Shown: positions 17,485-26,504, numbered from the stretch's first letter. The stretch is DNA of 64,000 nucleotides from CAVQCX01 sp963775335 (GCA_963775335.1 CAVZIJ010000003.1:310001-374000), one strand, 5' to 3'. Numbers and translations: made by a program. Notes: generated from the letters alone by a model not told the origin.

Positions 17485-18861
17485 GTCTCCGCTGCGGTGA
17501 TACTTGGCGAGATCCGTCTCGCTGACCCGCGTGAGCTCTTCCTGGGGGAACATGCTGAGCAGCTCCCAGGCGAGGTTGAGGGTCTCGATGATGCTGCGGT
17601 CCTCGTCCTCGCCCTGGCTGACGAAACGCTGGTCGAAGGCGTCGGCGAAGCCGAGATAGCGCCGGTCACGCTCGGACAGCTCGTCGGCCCCGATGATCGA
17701 GGCCAGGTTGCGGGTTTCCAGGGCCCGGGCATACATCGCATACAGCTGGTTGGCCACGCGGGGATGGTCCTCGCGGGTGTCGTCCTTGCCGATCCCGTCT
17801 TTCATCAGGCGCGACAGCGACGGCGAGACGTGCACCGGCGGGTAGACGCCCTGGTTGTGCAGCTCCCGGGAGAGCACGATCTGTCCCTCGGTGATGTAGC
17901 CGGTCAGGTCCGGGATGGGGTGGGTGATGTCGTCGCTCGGCATGCTCACCACCGGGACCAGGGTGATCGAGCCGTGGCGGTTGTGGATACGCCCGGAGCG
18001 CTCGTAGATCTCGGCGAGATCCGAGTAGAGATAGCCCGGATAGCCCTTGCGGGCGGGCACATCGCCCTTGGCGGTGGAGACCTCGCGCAGGGCCTCCGCG
18101 TAGTTGGTCATGTCGGTCATCACCACCAGCACGTGCCGGTCGAGATCGAAGGCCAGATACTCGGCGGCGGTCAGGGCGAAGCGGGGCAGGGCGAGGCGCT
18201 CCACCGGCGGGTCGTCGGCCAGGTTGATGAACATGGTGACGTTGCCGAGCACGCCGGACGAGGTGAGCTCCTCCTGGAAGAAGTTCGAGTCGGCGTAGGA
18301 GACCCCCATGGCGGCGAACACGATGGAGAATCGGCTCTCCTCGTCCGGCAGCTTGGCCTGGCGCACGATCTGCGCGGCAAGCCGGTTGTGCGGCAGGCCC
18401 GAGGAGGAGAAGATGGGCAGCTTCTGGCCGCGCACCAGCGAGTTCAGCCCGTCGATGGTGGAGATGCCGGTCTGGATGAACTCGCGCGGGTAGGTGCGGG
18501 CCGCCGGGTTGATGGCCGACCCCGACACCGGGCGGCGCAGCTGGCTGACGATGGGGGGGCGCTGGTCTCTGGGCTGGCCGATGCCGTCGAAGATCCGGCC
18601 GAGGATCTCCGGCGAGAGGGCGAGCTCCAGCGGTTCGTCGAGAAAGCGCACCCAGGTCGATTCCAGGTCCAGACCATCGGTCCCCTCGAACACCTGGATC
18701 AGCACCTCGGGACGGCTGGTGCGGATCACCTGGCCGTTGCGTTCGCTGCCGTCGGCGTCGCGAATGCTGACCCGGTCCCCGAAGGCGACGGGACCGGTGC
18801 CGGTGATCGTCAACAGGCCTCCCTGGGCTCGCGTGCAGCTACGGTACTCCACGGCGCTCAC
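17482..18861 (-). CDS. atpB: V-type ATPase subunit B (non-catalytic head subunit)
   Basis: 459 aa, the usual length. Family motifs are DGIGQPRDQRPPI, SGSAINPAARTYPREFIQTGISTIDGLNSLVRGQKLPIFS and GDDITHPIPDLTGYITEGQI (here SDDITHPIPDLTGYITEGQ). It lacks the GxxxxGKT P-loop, as expected for the regulatory B subunit. The start is GTG at 18861, overlapping the stop of atpA (GTGA) and preceded by GGAGGGG at a good distance; longer open frames upstream are only the antisense extension. Its stop codon is now TAG formed by a MITE end. Confidence 0.96.
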   Translation of the reverse strand: MSAVEYRSCTRAQGGLLTITGTGPVAFGDRVSIRDADGSERNGQVIRTSRPEVLIQVFEGTDGLDLESTWVRFLDEPLELALSPEILGRIFDGIGQPRDQRPPIVSQLRRPVSGSAINPAARTYPREFIQTGISTIDGLNSLVRGQKLPIFSSSGLPHNRLAAQIVRQAKLPDEESRFSIVFAAMGVSYADSNFFQEELTSSGVLGNVTMFINLADDPPVERLALPRFALTAAEYLAFDLDRHVLVVMTDMTNYAEALREVSTAKGDVPARKGYPGYLYSDLAEIYERSGRIHNRHGSITLVPVVSMPSDDITHPIPDLTGYITEGQIVLSRELHNQGVYPPVHVSPSLSRLMKDGIGKDDTREDHPRVANQLYAMYARALETRNLASIIGADELSERDRRYLGFADAFDQRFVSQGEDEDRSIIETLNLAWELLSMFPQEELTRVSETDLAKYHRSGD

Positions 18862-20654
18862 GGTGCGGTCCCCTCCTGGGCGGCGGCGTAGCTGATGCGC
18901 AGCTGTTCGAAGGTCGGGGCGATCTGGTCGCGCAGCTCCTGGATGCGCTCGACCTGGTCGCTCGAAAAGCTCTGCTTGAGGCGTCGGGCCCTTGGGAGCA
19001 GATCCAGCGCGGCCAGCTCCTGGATCGGCACCCCCAGCTCCACCAGCTCGGCGCCCTTTTCGTAGATGCTCAGCGCCACGTCGAGCAGCGCGAACTGCTT
19101 GGCCGGGGAGGCGAAGCTGTCGTTTGGCTCCAGCGCGCTCTGCTGCAGCACGGCCTCCTTGATGAGGGCCGCCCCCTCGAGCACCCAGCGCTGGGTCGGG
19201 GAGAGCGCCTCGGGTCCGACCAGGTTCACGATGCGCGAGAGCTCCGCGTCGCGGGCCAGCAGGTTCAGGGCCTGGGCTCGGCGTCCCTCCCAGTGCGGAC
19301 TCACGTTGGCCGCCCACCAATGGGCGGCATCCGGCACGTGCTCGGAGAAGCTCCCTACCCAGTCGATGGCGGGGTAGTGGCGGGCGTCGGCGAGCTCCTT
19401 GGAGAGCGCCCAGAAGGTCTGGATGATCTCCTTGGTATGGCTGGTCACCGGCTCGGAGAAATCGCCCCCCGGTGGAGACACGGCGCCGATCAGGCTGATC
19501 GATCCCTCGCCGCAGCAGGGTGTCTCCACCCGGCCCGCGCGCTCGTAGAAGGCCGCGAGCCGCGAGGCCAGATAGGCGGGGTAGCCTTCCTCGACGGGCA
19601 TCTGTCCGAGCCGTCCGCCCACCTCGCGCAGGGCCTCCGCCCAGCGGCTGGTGGAGTCAGCCAGCATGACAACGTCATAGCCCATGTCTCGGAAATACTC
19701 CGCCAGCGTGATGCCGACGTAGATGGATGCCTCGCGGGCGACCACCGGCATGTTGGAGGTGTTGGCGACCAGCAGCGTGCGGTCCATGAGGGGGCGGCCG
19801 CTGTAAGGGTCCTTGAGCCGCGGGAAGGTCTCCAGGATGTCGACCAGCTCGTTGCCGCGCTCCCCGCAGCCCACGTAAATGACGATGTCGGCGTTGGCCC
19901 ACCGCGCCACCTGCTGCTGCACCACCGTCTTGCCGGCGCCGAAGGGGCCGGGCACCGCCGCCTTGCCGCCCTTCATCAGCGGGAAGAAGGTATCGAGGAT
20001 GCGCTGGCCGGTGATCAGCGGCTCCACCAGGTGCACCCGCTGTCGGTAGGGTCTGGGCCGGCGAACGGGCCAGCGGTGGAAGAGCCGCAGCCTGTGCACC
20101 CGCCCGGCCTCGTCCTTCACCCGCCCGATGCTGTCCTCCAGCGTGTACTCGCCGGCGGGGGCCAGCTCCACCAGCTCGCCCCGTAACCCCGGGGGCACCA
20201 GGATGCGGTGGAGCACCAGCGGGGTCTCCTGCACGCTGCCGAGGGCGAGCCCGCCCTGGACCGCGCTGCCGGTTCCCAGCCCTTCGCCCGGCTCGAACCG
20301 CCAGCGCTGAGACCGGTCGAGGGCCGGTACCTGGACCCCTCGCGGCATGTGGTCGCCGGAGGATTCGAAGATCCGGGTGAGCGGTCGCTGCACGCCGTCG
20401 AAGATCTGTCCGATCAGACCCGGCCCGAGCTCCACCGAGAGCGGATAGCCCAATCCTTCTGCCGGTTCCCCGGGGCGCACCCCCTCGGTACTCTCGTAGG
20501 CCTGGATGATGGCCTGGATCCCGCTGAGCGCGATCACCTCGCCGGACAGACGGAGGTCGCCGACGCGCACCTGCTCGCCGTTTCTGATGCCCGGCAGGTC
20601 GGCGATCAGGATGGGGCCGTTTACCTCGCGGATAGTCCCCCGGGCAGTGGTCAT
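18858..20654 (-). CDS. atpA: V-type ATPase subunit A (catalytic)
   Basis: 598 aa. The P-loop is PGPFGAGKTVVQQQ, followed by SRWAEALREVGGRLGQMPVEEGYPAYL, EGSISLIGAVSPPGGDFSEPVT and the catalytic-site NTSNMPVVAREASIY. This subunit hydrolyses or makes ATP in the cytosolic A3B3 head. ATG at 20654 gives MTTARGTIREVNGPILIAD, which matches the family's short beta-barrel N-terminus; an ATG at 20711 would overlap the end of atpE and add a non-conserved 19 residues. It is coupled to atpB by a 4 bp overlap. Confidence 0.97.
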   Translation of the reverse strand: MTTARGTIREVNGPILIADLPGIRNGEQVRVGDLRLSGEVIALSGIQAIIQAYESTEGVRPGEPAEGLGYPLSVELGPGLIGQIFDGVQRPLTRIFESSGDHMPRGVQVPALDRSQRWRFEPGEGLGTGSAVQGGLALGSVQETPLVLHRILVPPGLRGELVELAPAGEYTLEDSIGRVKDEAGRVHRLRLFHRWPVRRPRPYRQRVHLVEPLITGQRILDTFFPLMKGGKAAVPGPFGAGKTVVQQQVARWANADIVIYVGCGERGNELVDILETFPRLKDPYSGRPLMDRTLLVANTSNMPVVAREASIYVGITLAEYFRDMGYDVVMLADSTSRWAEALREVGGRLGQMPVEEGYPAYLASRLAAFYERAGRVETPCCGEGSISLIGAVSPPGGDFSEPVTSHTKEIIQTFWALSKELADARHYPAIDWVGSFSEHVPDAAHWWAANVSPHWEGRRAQALNLLARDAELSRIVNLVGPEALSPTQRWVLEGAALIKEAVLQQSALEPNDSFASPAKQFALLDVALSIYEKGAELVELGVPIQELAALDLLPRARRLKQSFSSDQVERIQELRDQIAPTFEQLRISYAAAQEGTAP

Positions 20655-20697
20655 GGGCTTGGGCTCGTCGCGGCTGCCCGAGCCCGGGTGTGCGGGA

Positions 20698-21333
20698 TCA
20701 GAGGCTGGCACGGAAGCTGTCCTCCGGGGTCTGCGGGAGCAGGCGTTCGACGATCGCCTGCAGGATGGGCTGCGCCAGCCGGCGTTGCCGCCCCTCGAAG
20801 GTGTTGTCCACGCGCGAGCGGTTGTCCGGCGTCCGCACCAGGAGGCCGCCCAGGCACTCGCGGCATTCCGGACCCAGGGTGATGTCGTGCCCCGGCACCG
20901 CGGCGAAGGCGTCCCACTGGGGCTCGAGCTCGTCGTGGTCGCGCCGGTTGAGCTCCACCACCAGGGCCGGCGCGTCCATGGCCGCCGCGCTGCGCGCCAG
21001 CAGCGCCTTGAGAAACGCGAGGTAGCGGACGCGGTCCTCCATGAACCCGGAGAAACGCTCGGCGAGCCGCTGGTGGACGGCCTGGACCATCTCCCAGCGC
21101 AGCCGGTCCATCTGGCCGCGCAGCTTGAGCTCGTTGGCCTGGACCGCCCGGCGGTAGCTGCGCTCGGCTTTGGACTTGGCGATCAGCACCTCGCGCTCCT
21201 CGCGCAGGTGCAGGCGGTCGTGGGCCTCGCCGAGGATGCTGTCGCGGCTGCGCTGGGCGCGCTGCCGGTACTCCTCGGCCAGGTGACTGGCCCGCTCCAG
21301 GATCGCCGCCTCGAGCTCGGAGACCTTGTCCAC
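20698..21333 (-). CDS. atpE: V-type ATPase subunit E (peripheral stalk)
   Basis: 211 aa. The N-terminal half is a long charged helix (ELEAAILERASHLAEEYRQRAQRSRDSIL...), and the C-terminal half has the globular fold with GGLLVRTPDNRSRVDNTFEGRQRRL, the family's D.R...NTFE.R signature. It pairs with the G/H subunit to make the stator stalk. Start is GTG at 21333, 4 nt after the end of atpF, so translation is coupled. Order and spacing match bacterial V/A-ATPase operons. Confidence 0.93.
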   Translation of the reverse strand: MDKVSELEAAILERASHLAEEYRQRAQRSRDSILGEAHDRLHLREEREVLIAKSKAERSYRRAVQANELKLRGQMDRLRWEMVQAVHQRLAERFSGFMEDRVRYLAFLKALLARSAAAMDAPALVVELNRRDHDELEPQWDAFAAVPGHDITLGPECRECLGGLLVRTPDNRSRVDNTFEGRQRRLAQPILQAIVERLLPQTPEDSFRASL

Positions 21334-21336
21334 CCC

Positions 21337-21702
21337 TTACCTCCGTTCGTCCAGCTCGGCACCACCGAGCAGCGCCCGCACCTGGTCGTCGATGATCCCC
21401 CGGAAGCGCTCCGGCTCATGGAGTCTGGGCACCTCCGTCACCAGGATGCGCCCCCCCTCGGAGCGCACCTGTCGAAGCCGCAGACTGCAGCACTGCGACA
21501 GGGATGCATCCAGCACGACGAAGGCGCGGGCGCGCGAATGCAGCAGATCGACGAGGACCCGCTCCAGATCTTCCTCCGAGGCATCCGGAAAGGTCTCGAA
21601 GCCGATCAGCCGGAAGCCCTCGGTCAGGGCCGCCTCACCCATGAAAAGCAGGCGCGTCGCCTCATGGAGCCCGCTGTCGGGGCTGCGCTGATCGGGCGGC
21701 AT
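21337..21702 (-). CDS. atpF: V-type ATPase subunit F
   Basis: 121 aa, the normal size. It begins after a short tail with FMGEAALTEGFRLIGFETFPDASEEDLERVLVDLL and ends with a mobile C-terminal part (PRLHEPERFRGIIDDQVRALLGGA). Subunit F is a Rossmann-like regulator on the central stalk that contacts subunit D. It lies 3 nt from atpK and 3 nt from atpE, tightly packed in the operon. Confidence 0.88.
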   Translation of the reverse strand: MPPDQRSPDSGLHEATRLLFMGEAALTEGFRLIGFETFPDASEEDLERVLVDLLHSRARAFVVLDASLSQCCSLRLRQVRSEGGRILVTEVPRLHEPERFRGIIDDQVRALLGGAELDERR

Positions 21703-21705
21703 GGG

Positions 21706-22155
21706 TCAGATCTTGTCCAGCAGGAGGATGCTGACCACCAGCCCGTAGATCGCGATCCCTTCGGCCAGGCCGAGATACACCAGGGTCCGGCCGAAGATCT
21801 CCGGCTTCTCGGCCAGCGCCGCCAGCGAGGCGGCCCCGATCGGTCCCACCGCGATGCCCGCGGCGATGGTGCTGAACGCGGTGGGCAGGCCTATGCCCAC
21901 CAAGGCGAGACCCAGTCCCAGGGAGACCTCGCCGGTCGTGGCGGCCTTGACCAGCTCGGGCTGGGCGAGCGCGTCCTGGACCCCGATGACCAGCAGCGCA
22001 AGCTGCGCCGTGACGAACAAGGCCAGGTTGCCGATCAGGGTCCGGCGCGGGCTCCATCTGCGCCGCGGGGCCCCGCGCGGGCGCAGCTCGAGGTAGATGC
22101 CGACGGCGATCGTGCCCAGAACGCCCAGGGTCATGAGACTGATCAGCCAGTGCAT
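21706..22155 (-). CDS. atpK: V-type ATPase membrane-ring subunit K (proteolipid)
   Basis: 149 aa with four predicted helices (about 4-22, 41-63, 78-108, 120-147). The last two form a c-type hairpin: GLGLALVGIGLPTAFSTIAAGIAVGPIGAASLAALAEKP, then GLAEGIAIYGLVVSILLL with the ion-binding Glu (about residue 131). The first two helices do not resemble that hairpin, so this is not the simple duplicated 16 kDa form; they may be an extension specific to this subgroup. I see no clear Gln in the first ring helix of the kind used for Na+ in Enterococcus NtpK, which weakly favours protons; this is not firm. Confidence 0.9.
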   Translation of the reverse strand: MHWLISLMTLGVLGTIAVGIYLELRPRGAPRRRWSPRRTLIGNLALFVTAQLALLVIGVQDALAQPELVKAATTGEVSLGLGLALVGIGLPTAFSTIAAGIAVGPIGAASLAALAEKPEIFGRTLVYLGLAEGIAIYGLVVSILLLDKI

Positions 22156-22191
22156 GGTCTGCTCCTTCGCTAGCGGGTGATGGTCATGGGG

Positions 22192-24096
22192 TCAGGCGTT
22201 GCGGCGCCTGGCCAGGCCGTTCAGCCGCAGCGGCTGGAACTCCCGGCCGTCGCCCGAGAAGTATCGGGAGAACCCCTCGTAGTATTCCAGACGCAGCGCC
22301 TGGATGGTGACGATTGCGCCTTCGAGCACGAGCACAAACAGATTGCCGAGCACCAGGGTGATCCAGTGCCCCGTCGTGTCCATCATGTCCGCCAGGGTGA
22401 AGACGGCGATGGCCAGCGCCACGTGGTTCAGGCCGAAGGCCGCCACCCGCAGAAAGGACAGGGTGCTGGAGATGTTGTGCATGACGGTCTCGAAGGTCTC
22501 GATGACGATCATCAGGATCTTTTCGCCGAGGGGGGCCCGGATCTCGACCCATTGGTAGGCGGCCATCGCGGCCAGCGCGGCCAGGGCGACGGTGCCACCC
22601 ACGGCGTCGATTCGCCCGCTGCTGAGCCAGTCGTAGGCGCTGGCGAGCAGGCCTGCGAAGAACAGCAGGTTCATGACCCCGTTGGCGTCGAACAGCGCGG
22701 CGGCGGGTCGGCCCTCGACCAGCCGGTTGTGGACGCTGATCAGGTTGGCCAGGACCAGGAAGGCGACGCCCCACACCAGGGCGACCTTGAGCATAAGCAC
22801 CGGGTCGGACAGGGGGCTGATCCAGATGGGGTGAATCAGGGTCTCGTAGCCGAAGACGCTGCCATACAGGAAGCCGAAGGCGGCCGAGGACAGGCCCGCC
22901 AGGAAGATGCAGAGCCACAGCGTTCCGACCTTCGGGCGCAGTGCCAGCCCGGCCAGGGCGATGACCGTGCCGTGGCCAACGTCGCCGAACATCATCCCGA
23001 ACATGAGAACGAAGGTCACGGCGAACACCGAGCTGGGCTCGAACTCGCCATAGCGCGGTATGCCGTACTGGCGCACGAACAGGCAGAAGGGGCGCAGCGC
23101 CCTGGGGGTCGCCATGGCGCTGGGGACTTCCGGGCGCTCCTCCGGGCGGGGATCGCGGGCGCTGAGCTGGAATGGGTAGAGCAGCCGGCGTCTGAGCCCG
23201 CGCTCCATACGCCCGACCTCCCGGGCGGGCACCCAGCCCCTGATCAGGGACAGGAACCCGCTGGTGCGGGCGGCACTGTCCAGGCGCACATAGGGCTCGG
23301 CCTGGGTCAGGGTCCGGAGCGCGGACTGGAGCAGATCGCGGGTCTCCTCGGCGCGCCGTGCCGTGGTGGTCCTTTCCCGCTCGAGATCGCGACGCAGAGC
23401 GACGCGGCGCTCTGCCAGACGCTGGCGAATCCGGTCCGGCTCGTCACGCAGCTCCGGCGGGATGGAAAGGGCTTGAAATCCGGCCGTGTCCAAGACCGCA
23501 CTGAGCTTGCCTTCCCCGGCGCTGCGCGGCCCGATGATGACCACGTGCGCATGGGTCTCCCCGAGCTGGAAGGGAAACAGCAGGAATCCGGCCAGACCGA
23601 TGGCGTCGCGCAAGTGCTCCAGGTTGCCCCGCGGCACCAGGCCCACGTGGGTATCCAGGAAGGCGCTCTCCTGCTGGAGGCGGCCAAGGTCGATGTTCAG
23701 GGCGGCGAAATCGTCCAGGGTCTCGTCGAGCTGATCGACCATGCGCTGCTCTTCGGTCAGCGCCTGCAGGTGCTCCTCGCGGGCCGCGCACTCGGTCCAG
23801 AGCTGGCCCAGCTCCCGGTCGAGCCCCTCCAGCTCGGCCTCGCTCACCGGGTGCAGGTGCTCCAGCCCGGGGGCGAGCCTGAGGCCGAGCTGCTGGACGA
23901 TCTTGTCCAGATGGTTGCGGTCGCGGTGGTAGAGCTCGCGAAACCGCTGCCCCGGCACCTGACCGAAGGCGGGCTCGTCGATCGGGCGCTGGTCCGGGCT
24001 GAATAGCCCGAGGTCGGCGAGGATCAGCGAGAACCGCGGAAGCTCCTCGCTCAGCAATCGCAGCTCCACGTGCTTCATTGGCAAGGGCTTGAACAT
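22192..24096 (-). CDS. atpI: V-type ATPase subunit I (stator, a-type)
   Basis: 634 aa. The cytosolic N-terminal half contains coiled coil (about residues 70-140 and 210-290); the C-terminal half is the membrane part with SVFAVTFVLMFGMMFGDVGHG, GFLYGSVFG, PLGEKILMIVIETFETVMHNISSTLSFLRVAAFGLNH and HWITLVLGNLFVLVLEGAIVTIQALRLEYYEGFSRYF, all landmark I-subunit motifs. The essential stator arginine is expected in SFLRVAAF. ATG at 24096 is chosen because it follows GAGGATCGG and begins the family's MKHVELRLL; the frame stays open upstream without family resemblance. Confidence 0.95.
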   Translation of the reverse strand: MFKPLPMKHVELRLLSEELPRFSLILADLGLFSPDQRPIDEPAFGQVPGQRFRELYHRDRNHLDKIVQQLGLRLAPGLEHLHPVSEAELEGLDRELGQLWTECAAREEHLQALTEEQRMVDQLDETLDDFAALNIDLGRLQQESAFLDTHVGLVPRGNLEHLRDAIGLAGFLLFPFQLGETHAHVVIIGPRSAGEGKLSAVLDTAGFQALSIPPELRDEPDRIRQRLAERRVALRRDLERERTTTARRAEETRDLLQSALRTLTQAEPYVRLDSAARTSGFLSLIRGWVPAREVGRMERGLRRRLLYPFQLSARDPRPEERPEVPSAMATPRALRPFCLFVRQYGIPRYGEFEPSSVFAVTFVLMFGMMFGDVGHGTVIALAGLALRPKVGTLWLCIFLAGLSSAAFGFLYGSVFGYETLIHPIWISPLSDPVLMLKVALVWGVAFLVLANLISVHNRLVEGRPAAALFDANGVMNLLFFAGLLASAYDWLSSGRIDAVGGTVALAALAAMAAYQWVEIRAPLGEKILMIVIETFETVMHNISSTLSFLRVAAFGLNHVALAIAVFTLADMMDTTGHWITLVLGNLFVLVLEGAIVTIQALRLEYYEGFSRYFSGDGREFQPLRLNGLARRRNA

Positions 24097-24124
24097 CCGA
24101 TCCTCGTCCCCTGGGGCCGCCGGG

Positions 24125-25198
24125 TCAGGAAGCCCGGCGCTGCGGCAGCGGCTCGGCGTCCCGCTCGGCCACACCCAGGGCCGCGCGGACCAGATCCGGG
24201 GCGAGGCCGAGCGCCTGGCCCTGAATGAGCACCTGGAGGCGCTTGAGGTCGATCTCCCGTAGCAACAGGTAGGCAAAGGCCCGGGCCGGCGCCGAAACCG
24301 AGTAGCGCAGCCGGTCCCGCGCCTCGTGCCGGAGAAGCGTCTCGAGCGCGCGCTCGACCTGGACCGCGGTGCCCGCCGTGCCCAGCGCGCCACGCAGGGT
24401 CGGCGGCAGGTCCTCGATCACCGCCTCGAAGTCGGGCAGGGAGCAGAGCTGCTGCAGCCGCTCGCGATCCAGGCGCAGCCCCTGGGGTATCAGGATGAAA
24501 TAGGTCTCGGCGGGGCCCAGGGCGTAGGCGAAGCGGTAACGCAGCAGCCATATCAGATTCTGTTGATCCACCAGCCCTCTGACCAGCCGGCGCAGAGGCT
24601 CGCGGTGACGCTCCTCCAGGCGTTCCGCACGCTTGACCAGACCGCCGAAATAGAGTCGGTCAATGGTGGCGTCCAGGTACAGCGCCTCGTGGCGGGCCTC
24701 GAAGGCGAGTCGCGCCTGCCGGGCGATGTCCCCGTAGGGGCTCGGCTCGAGCATCTTGAGCAGCTCGCCGATGGATTCGGCCTGCAGTAGCGCGGCCAGC
24801 GGCATCCGCGTGTAGGGCGGCAGATCGTAGAGATTGTCTTTGATGGCGCGAGGGTCGAGTCCGTGGAGCTTGCCGCGGATCAGCGTCTTGAGATTGAACA
24901 GCTCGAAACGGCGTGCCCAGAACTGGAAGAAATCGCGGATCTCCCCGCCGACCGCGCGCAGCACGATGGTGAGCTCCGCGAGCAGGGTGCCGATCAGCGC
25001 GTTCTCGATCGCTCGGGACCTGGCCTGCCCCTTCATCGGCGGCTCGAGCAGCGGGACGAAGCCTTCGAGGCGGGGAATCTGGGCGAGCGGCCGGTCGATC
25101 ATCGCCTCGATGGCATCGTCGTCGATGAGCTGCCGGGCAAGGAATGCCACGCGTGTCGCCAGATAGGCCTCCGATCGGGTGATGTTGGCGGATGGCAC
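24125..25198 (-). CDS. atpC: V-type ATPase subunit C/d
   Basis: 357 aa, all-alpha, with three repeated helical bundles. Family features include YLATRVAFLARQLI at the start, ALIGTLLAELTIVLRAVGGEIRDFFQFWARRFELFNLKTLIRGK, and YLDATIDRLYFGGLVKRAERL (the YLD..YF pattern). It is the socket between rotor stalk and membrane ring. It lies 28 nt upstream of atpI and 19 nt downstream of the G/H gene, consistent with co-transcription. Confidence 0.9.
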   Translation of the reverse strand: MPSANITRSEAYLATRVAFLARQLIDDDAIEAMIDRPLAQIPRLEGFVPLLEPPMKGQARSRAIENALIGTLLAELTIVLRAVGGEIRDFFQFWARRFELFNLKTLIRGKLHGLDPRAIKDNLYDLPPYTRMPLAALLQAESIGELLKMLEPSPYGDIARQARLAFEARHEALYLDATIDRLYFGGLVKRAERLEERHREPLRRLVRGLVDQQNLIWLLRYRFAYALGPAETYFILIPQGLRLDRERLQQLCSLPDFEAVIEDLPPTLRGALGTAGTAVQVERALETLLRHEARDRLRYSVSAPARAFAYLLLREIDLKRLQVLIQGQALGLAPDLVRAALGVAERDAEPLPQRRAS

Positions 25199-25217
25199 GG
25201 GTGTGCTCCGGCCCGGC

Positions 25218-25535
25218 CTAGAGACTCGGGTCGACGAGGATCGCGAAGGCGGCCTCGAACGCTTCCTCGTCGCGCTCGTCGGCGAGCCGACGCAGGTGCA
25301 GATGGTGCTCGTCGTAGCGCAGCTTCAGCTCGTCGACGGTCTGCTCGGCGCGGGTTTGTGCCTTGGACACGAAGGACTCGTGCAGCTCCGGGATGCGCAT
25401 CTCGAATCGCTCTTCCTCGTTGCGCGCCTCGCTCAGGGCCTGTTGGATGACCTTTTGTCGCTGGTCCTCGGCCTTGTGCACGATCTCCTGTGCGCGCTGC
25501 TCGGCGTCGAGCAGTCTCTGTAAGCTCTCGTCCAT
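25218..25535 (-). CDS. V-type ATPase subunit G/H (peripheral stalk coiled coil)
   Basis: 105 aa, almost wholly charged helix: MDESLQRLLDAEQRAQEIVHKAEDQRQKVI, the classic L..E..A..I...A...R start of subunit G/H, which pairs with subunit E. ATG at 25535 is chosen because it begins this pattern; an upstream in-frame region is not conserved. It is the first gene of the nine-gene operon on the minus strand. The 228 bp up to trmO (divergent) must carry its promoter; that gap also holds short repeats and a REP-like palindrome. Confidence 0.85.
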   Translation of the reverse strand: MDESLQRLLDAEQRAQEIVHKAEDQRQKVIQQALSEARNEEERFEMRIPELHESFVSKAQTRAEQTVDELKLRYDEHHLHLRRLADERDEEAFEAAFAILVDPSL

Positions 25536-25688
25536 CTCGCAGGTCGCCCCATCTGTGGGTGTGATATGGATGACGCTATGCCCAGCCCCCAGTGTAATGG
25601 AATTGCGGGGCGGTGGATGGATGGAAGACAGTAGATGGTAGACGGGGAAAGGAAAGCAGACAGTAGACAGTAGACAGGGGTTGCCGGA

Positions 25689-25704
25689 GCGAGCTCCAGC
25701 TCGC
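25689..25704. repeat. REP-like palindrome, copy 4, in the atp/trmO divergent gap
   Basis: GCGAGCTCCAGCTCGC in GGAGCGAGC...TCGCGA context. Just before it, at about 25629-25679, is a run of short repeats with ACAGTAGAC units (GACAGTAGAC repeated). Confidence 0.75.
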
Positions 25705-25763
25705 GATGGACGTTGGTCCAAGAGCAGCAGATTTCGCCACTGAAGATCTCAAGAGGGTTGTCG

Positions 25764-26504
25764 ATGGGGGCTCAAACGGTAAGCGCGCCCGAGGCATATC
25801 GATTCAAGCCGGTCGGGGTTGTCCGCTCCTGCTTCGAGGAGAAATTCGGCATTCCGCGTCAGCCGGGTCTGGCTCCGGAGGCGCGAGCCTTCTTGCAGCT
25901 GCATCCGCCCTATGATCGGGCCGAGGCGTTTGCCGGGCTCGAGGCCTTCTCCCATGTCTGGCTGATCTTCGTGTTCCACGGCATCGACTCGGGGCCGCGC
26001 GGACTCACGGTGCGTCCCCCAAGGCTCGGCGGCAACCGTCGGGTCGGGGTGTTCGCGACCCGTTCGATGTTCCGCCCGAACCCGATCGGCCTGTCGGTGG
26101 TGCGGCTGGACGGGATCGAGCGCGGGAGCGACGGAGTCCGGCTGAGGCTCGCGGGCGTGGACCTTCTGGACGGCACGCCGGTGCTCGATATCAAGCCGTA
26201 CCTGCCCTATGCGGACAGCCTGCCCGAGGCCCAGGCGGGCTACGCCGACAACGCCCCCGAGCGGTTGCTGGACGTGGCCTTTGCCGATTCGGTCGAGCGG
26301 ATGCTCGACTCCCGGGCCGACGGCGCTGAGCTGAGGCGCCTCATCGAAAGCGTGCTCGGGCTGGACCCCCGGCCGGCCTACCGCAGCGGAGACGGGAGCG
26401 GCGACCCGCGCATCTACGGCGTCCGTCTCCAGGGGGTGGACGTGCGCTGGCGGGTCGACGGCCGCAAGGCCCTTGTGGTGGAGCTGCGCGAGGCGCGCGA
26501 CTGA
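25764..26504 (+). CDS. trmO: tRNA m6t6A37 methyltransferase TrmO
   Basis: 246 aa, UPF0066/TsaA family. Motifs: KPVGVVRSCFEEKFGIPRQPGL, LEAFSHVWLIFVFHG, VGVFATRSMFRPNPIGLSVVRL (the RPNPIG signature at the SAM site), VDLLDGTPVLDIKPYLPYAD and a C-terminal DPRPAY. It methylates N6 of t6A37 in certain tRNAs using SAM. The start is ATG at 25764 after AAGAGGG; an upstream TTG (25713) would add 17 non-conserved residues. It is divergent from the ATPase operon. Confidence 0.93.
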   Translation: MGAQTVSAPEAYRFKPVGVVRSCFEEKFGIPRQPGLAPEARAFLQLHPPYDRAEAFAGLEAFSHVWLIFVFHGIDSGPRGLTVRPPRLGGNRRVGVFATRSMFRPNPIGLSVVRLDGIERGSDGVRLRLAGVDLLDGTPVLDIKPYLPYADSLPEAQAGYADNAPERLLDVAFADSVERMLDSRADGAELRRLIESVLGLDPRPAYRSGDGSGDPRIYGVRLQGVDVRWRVDGRKALVVELREARD

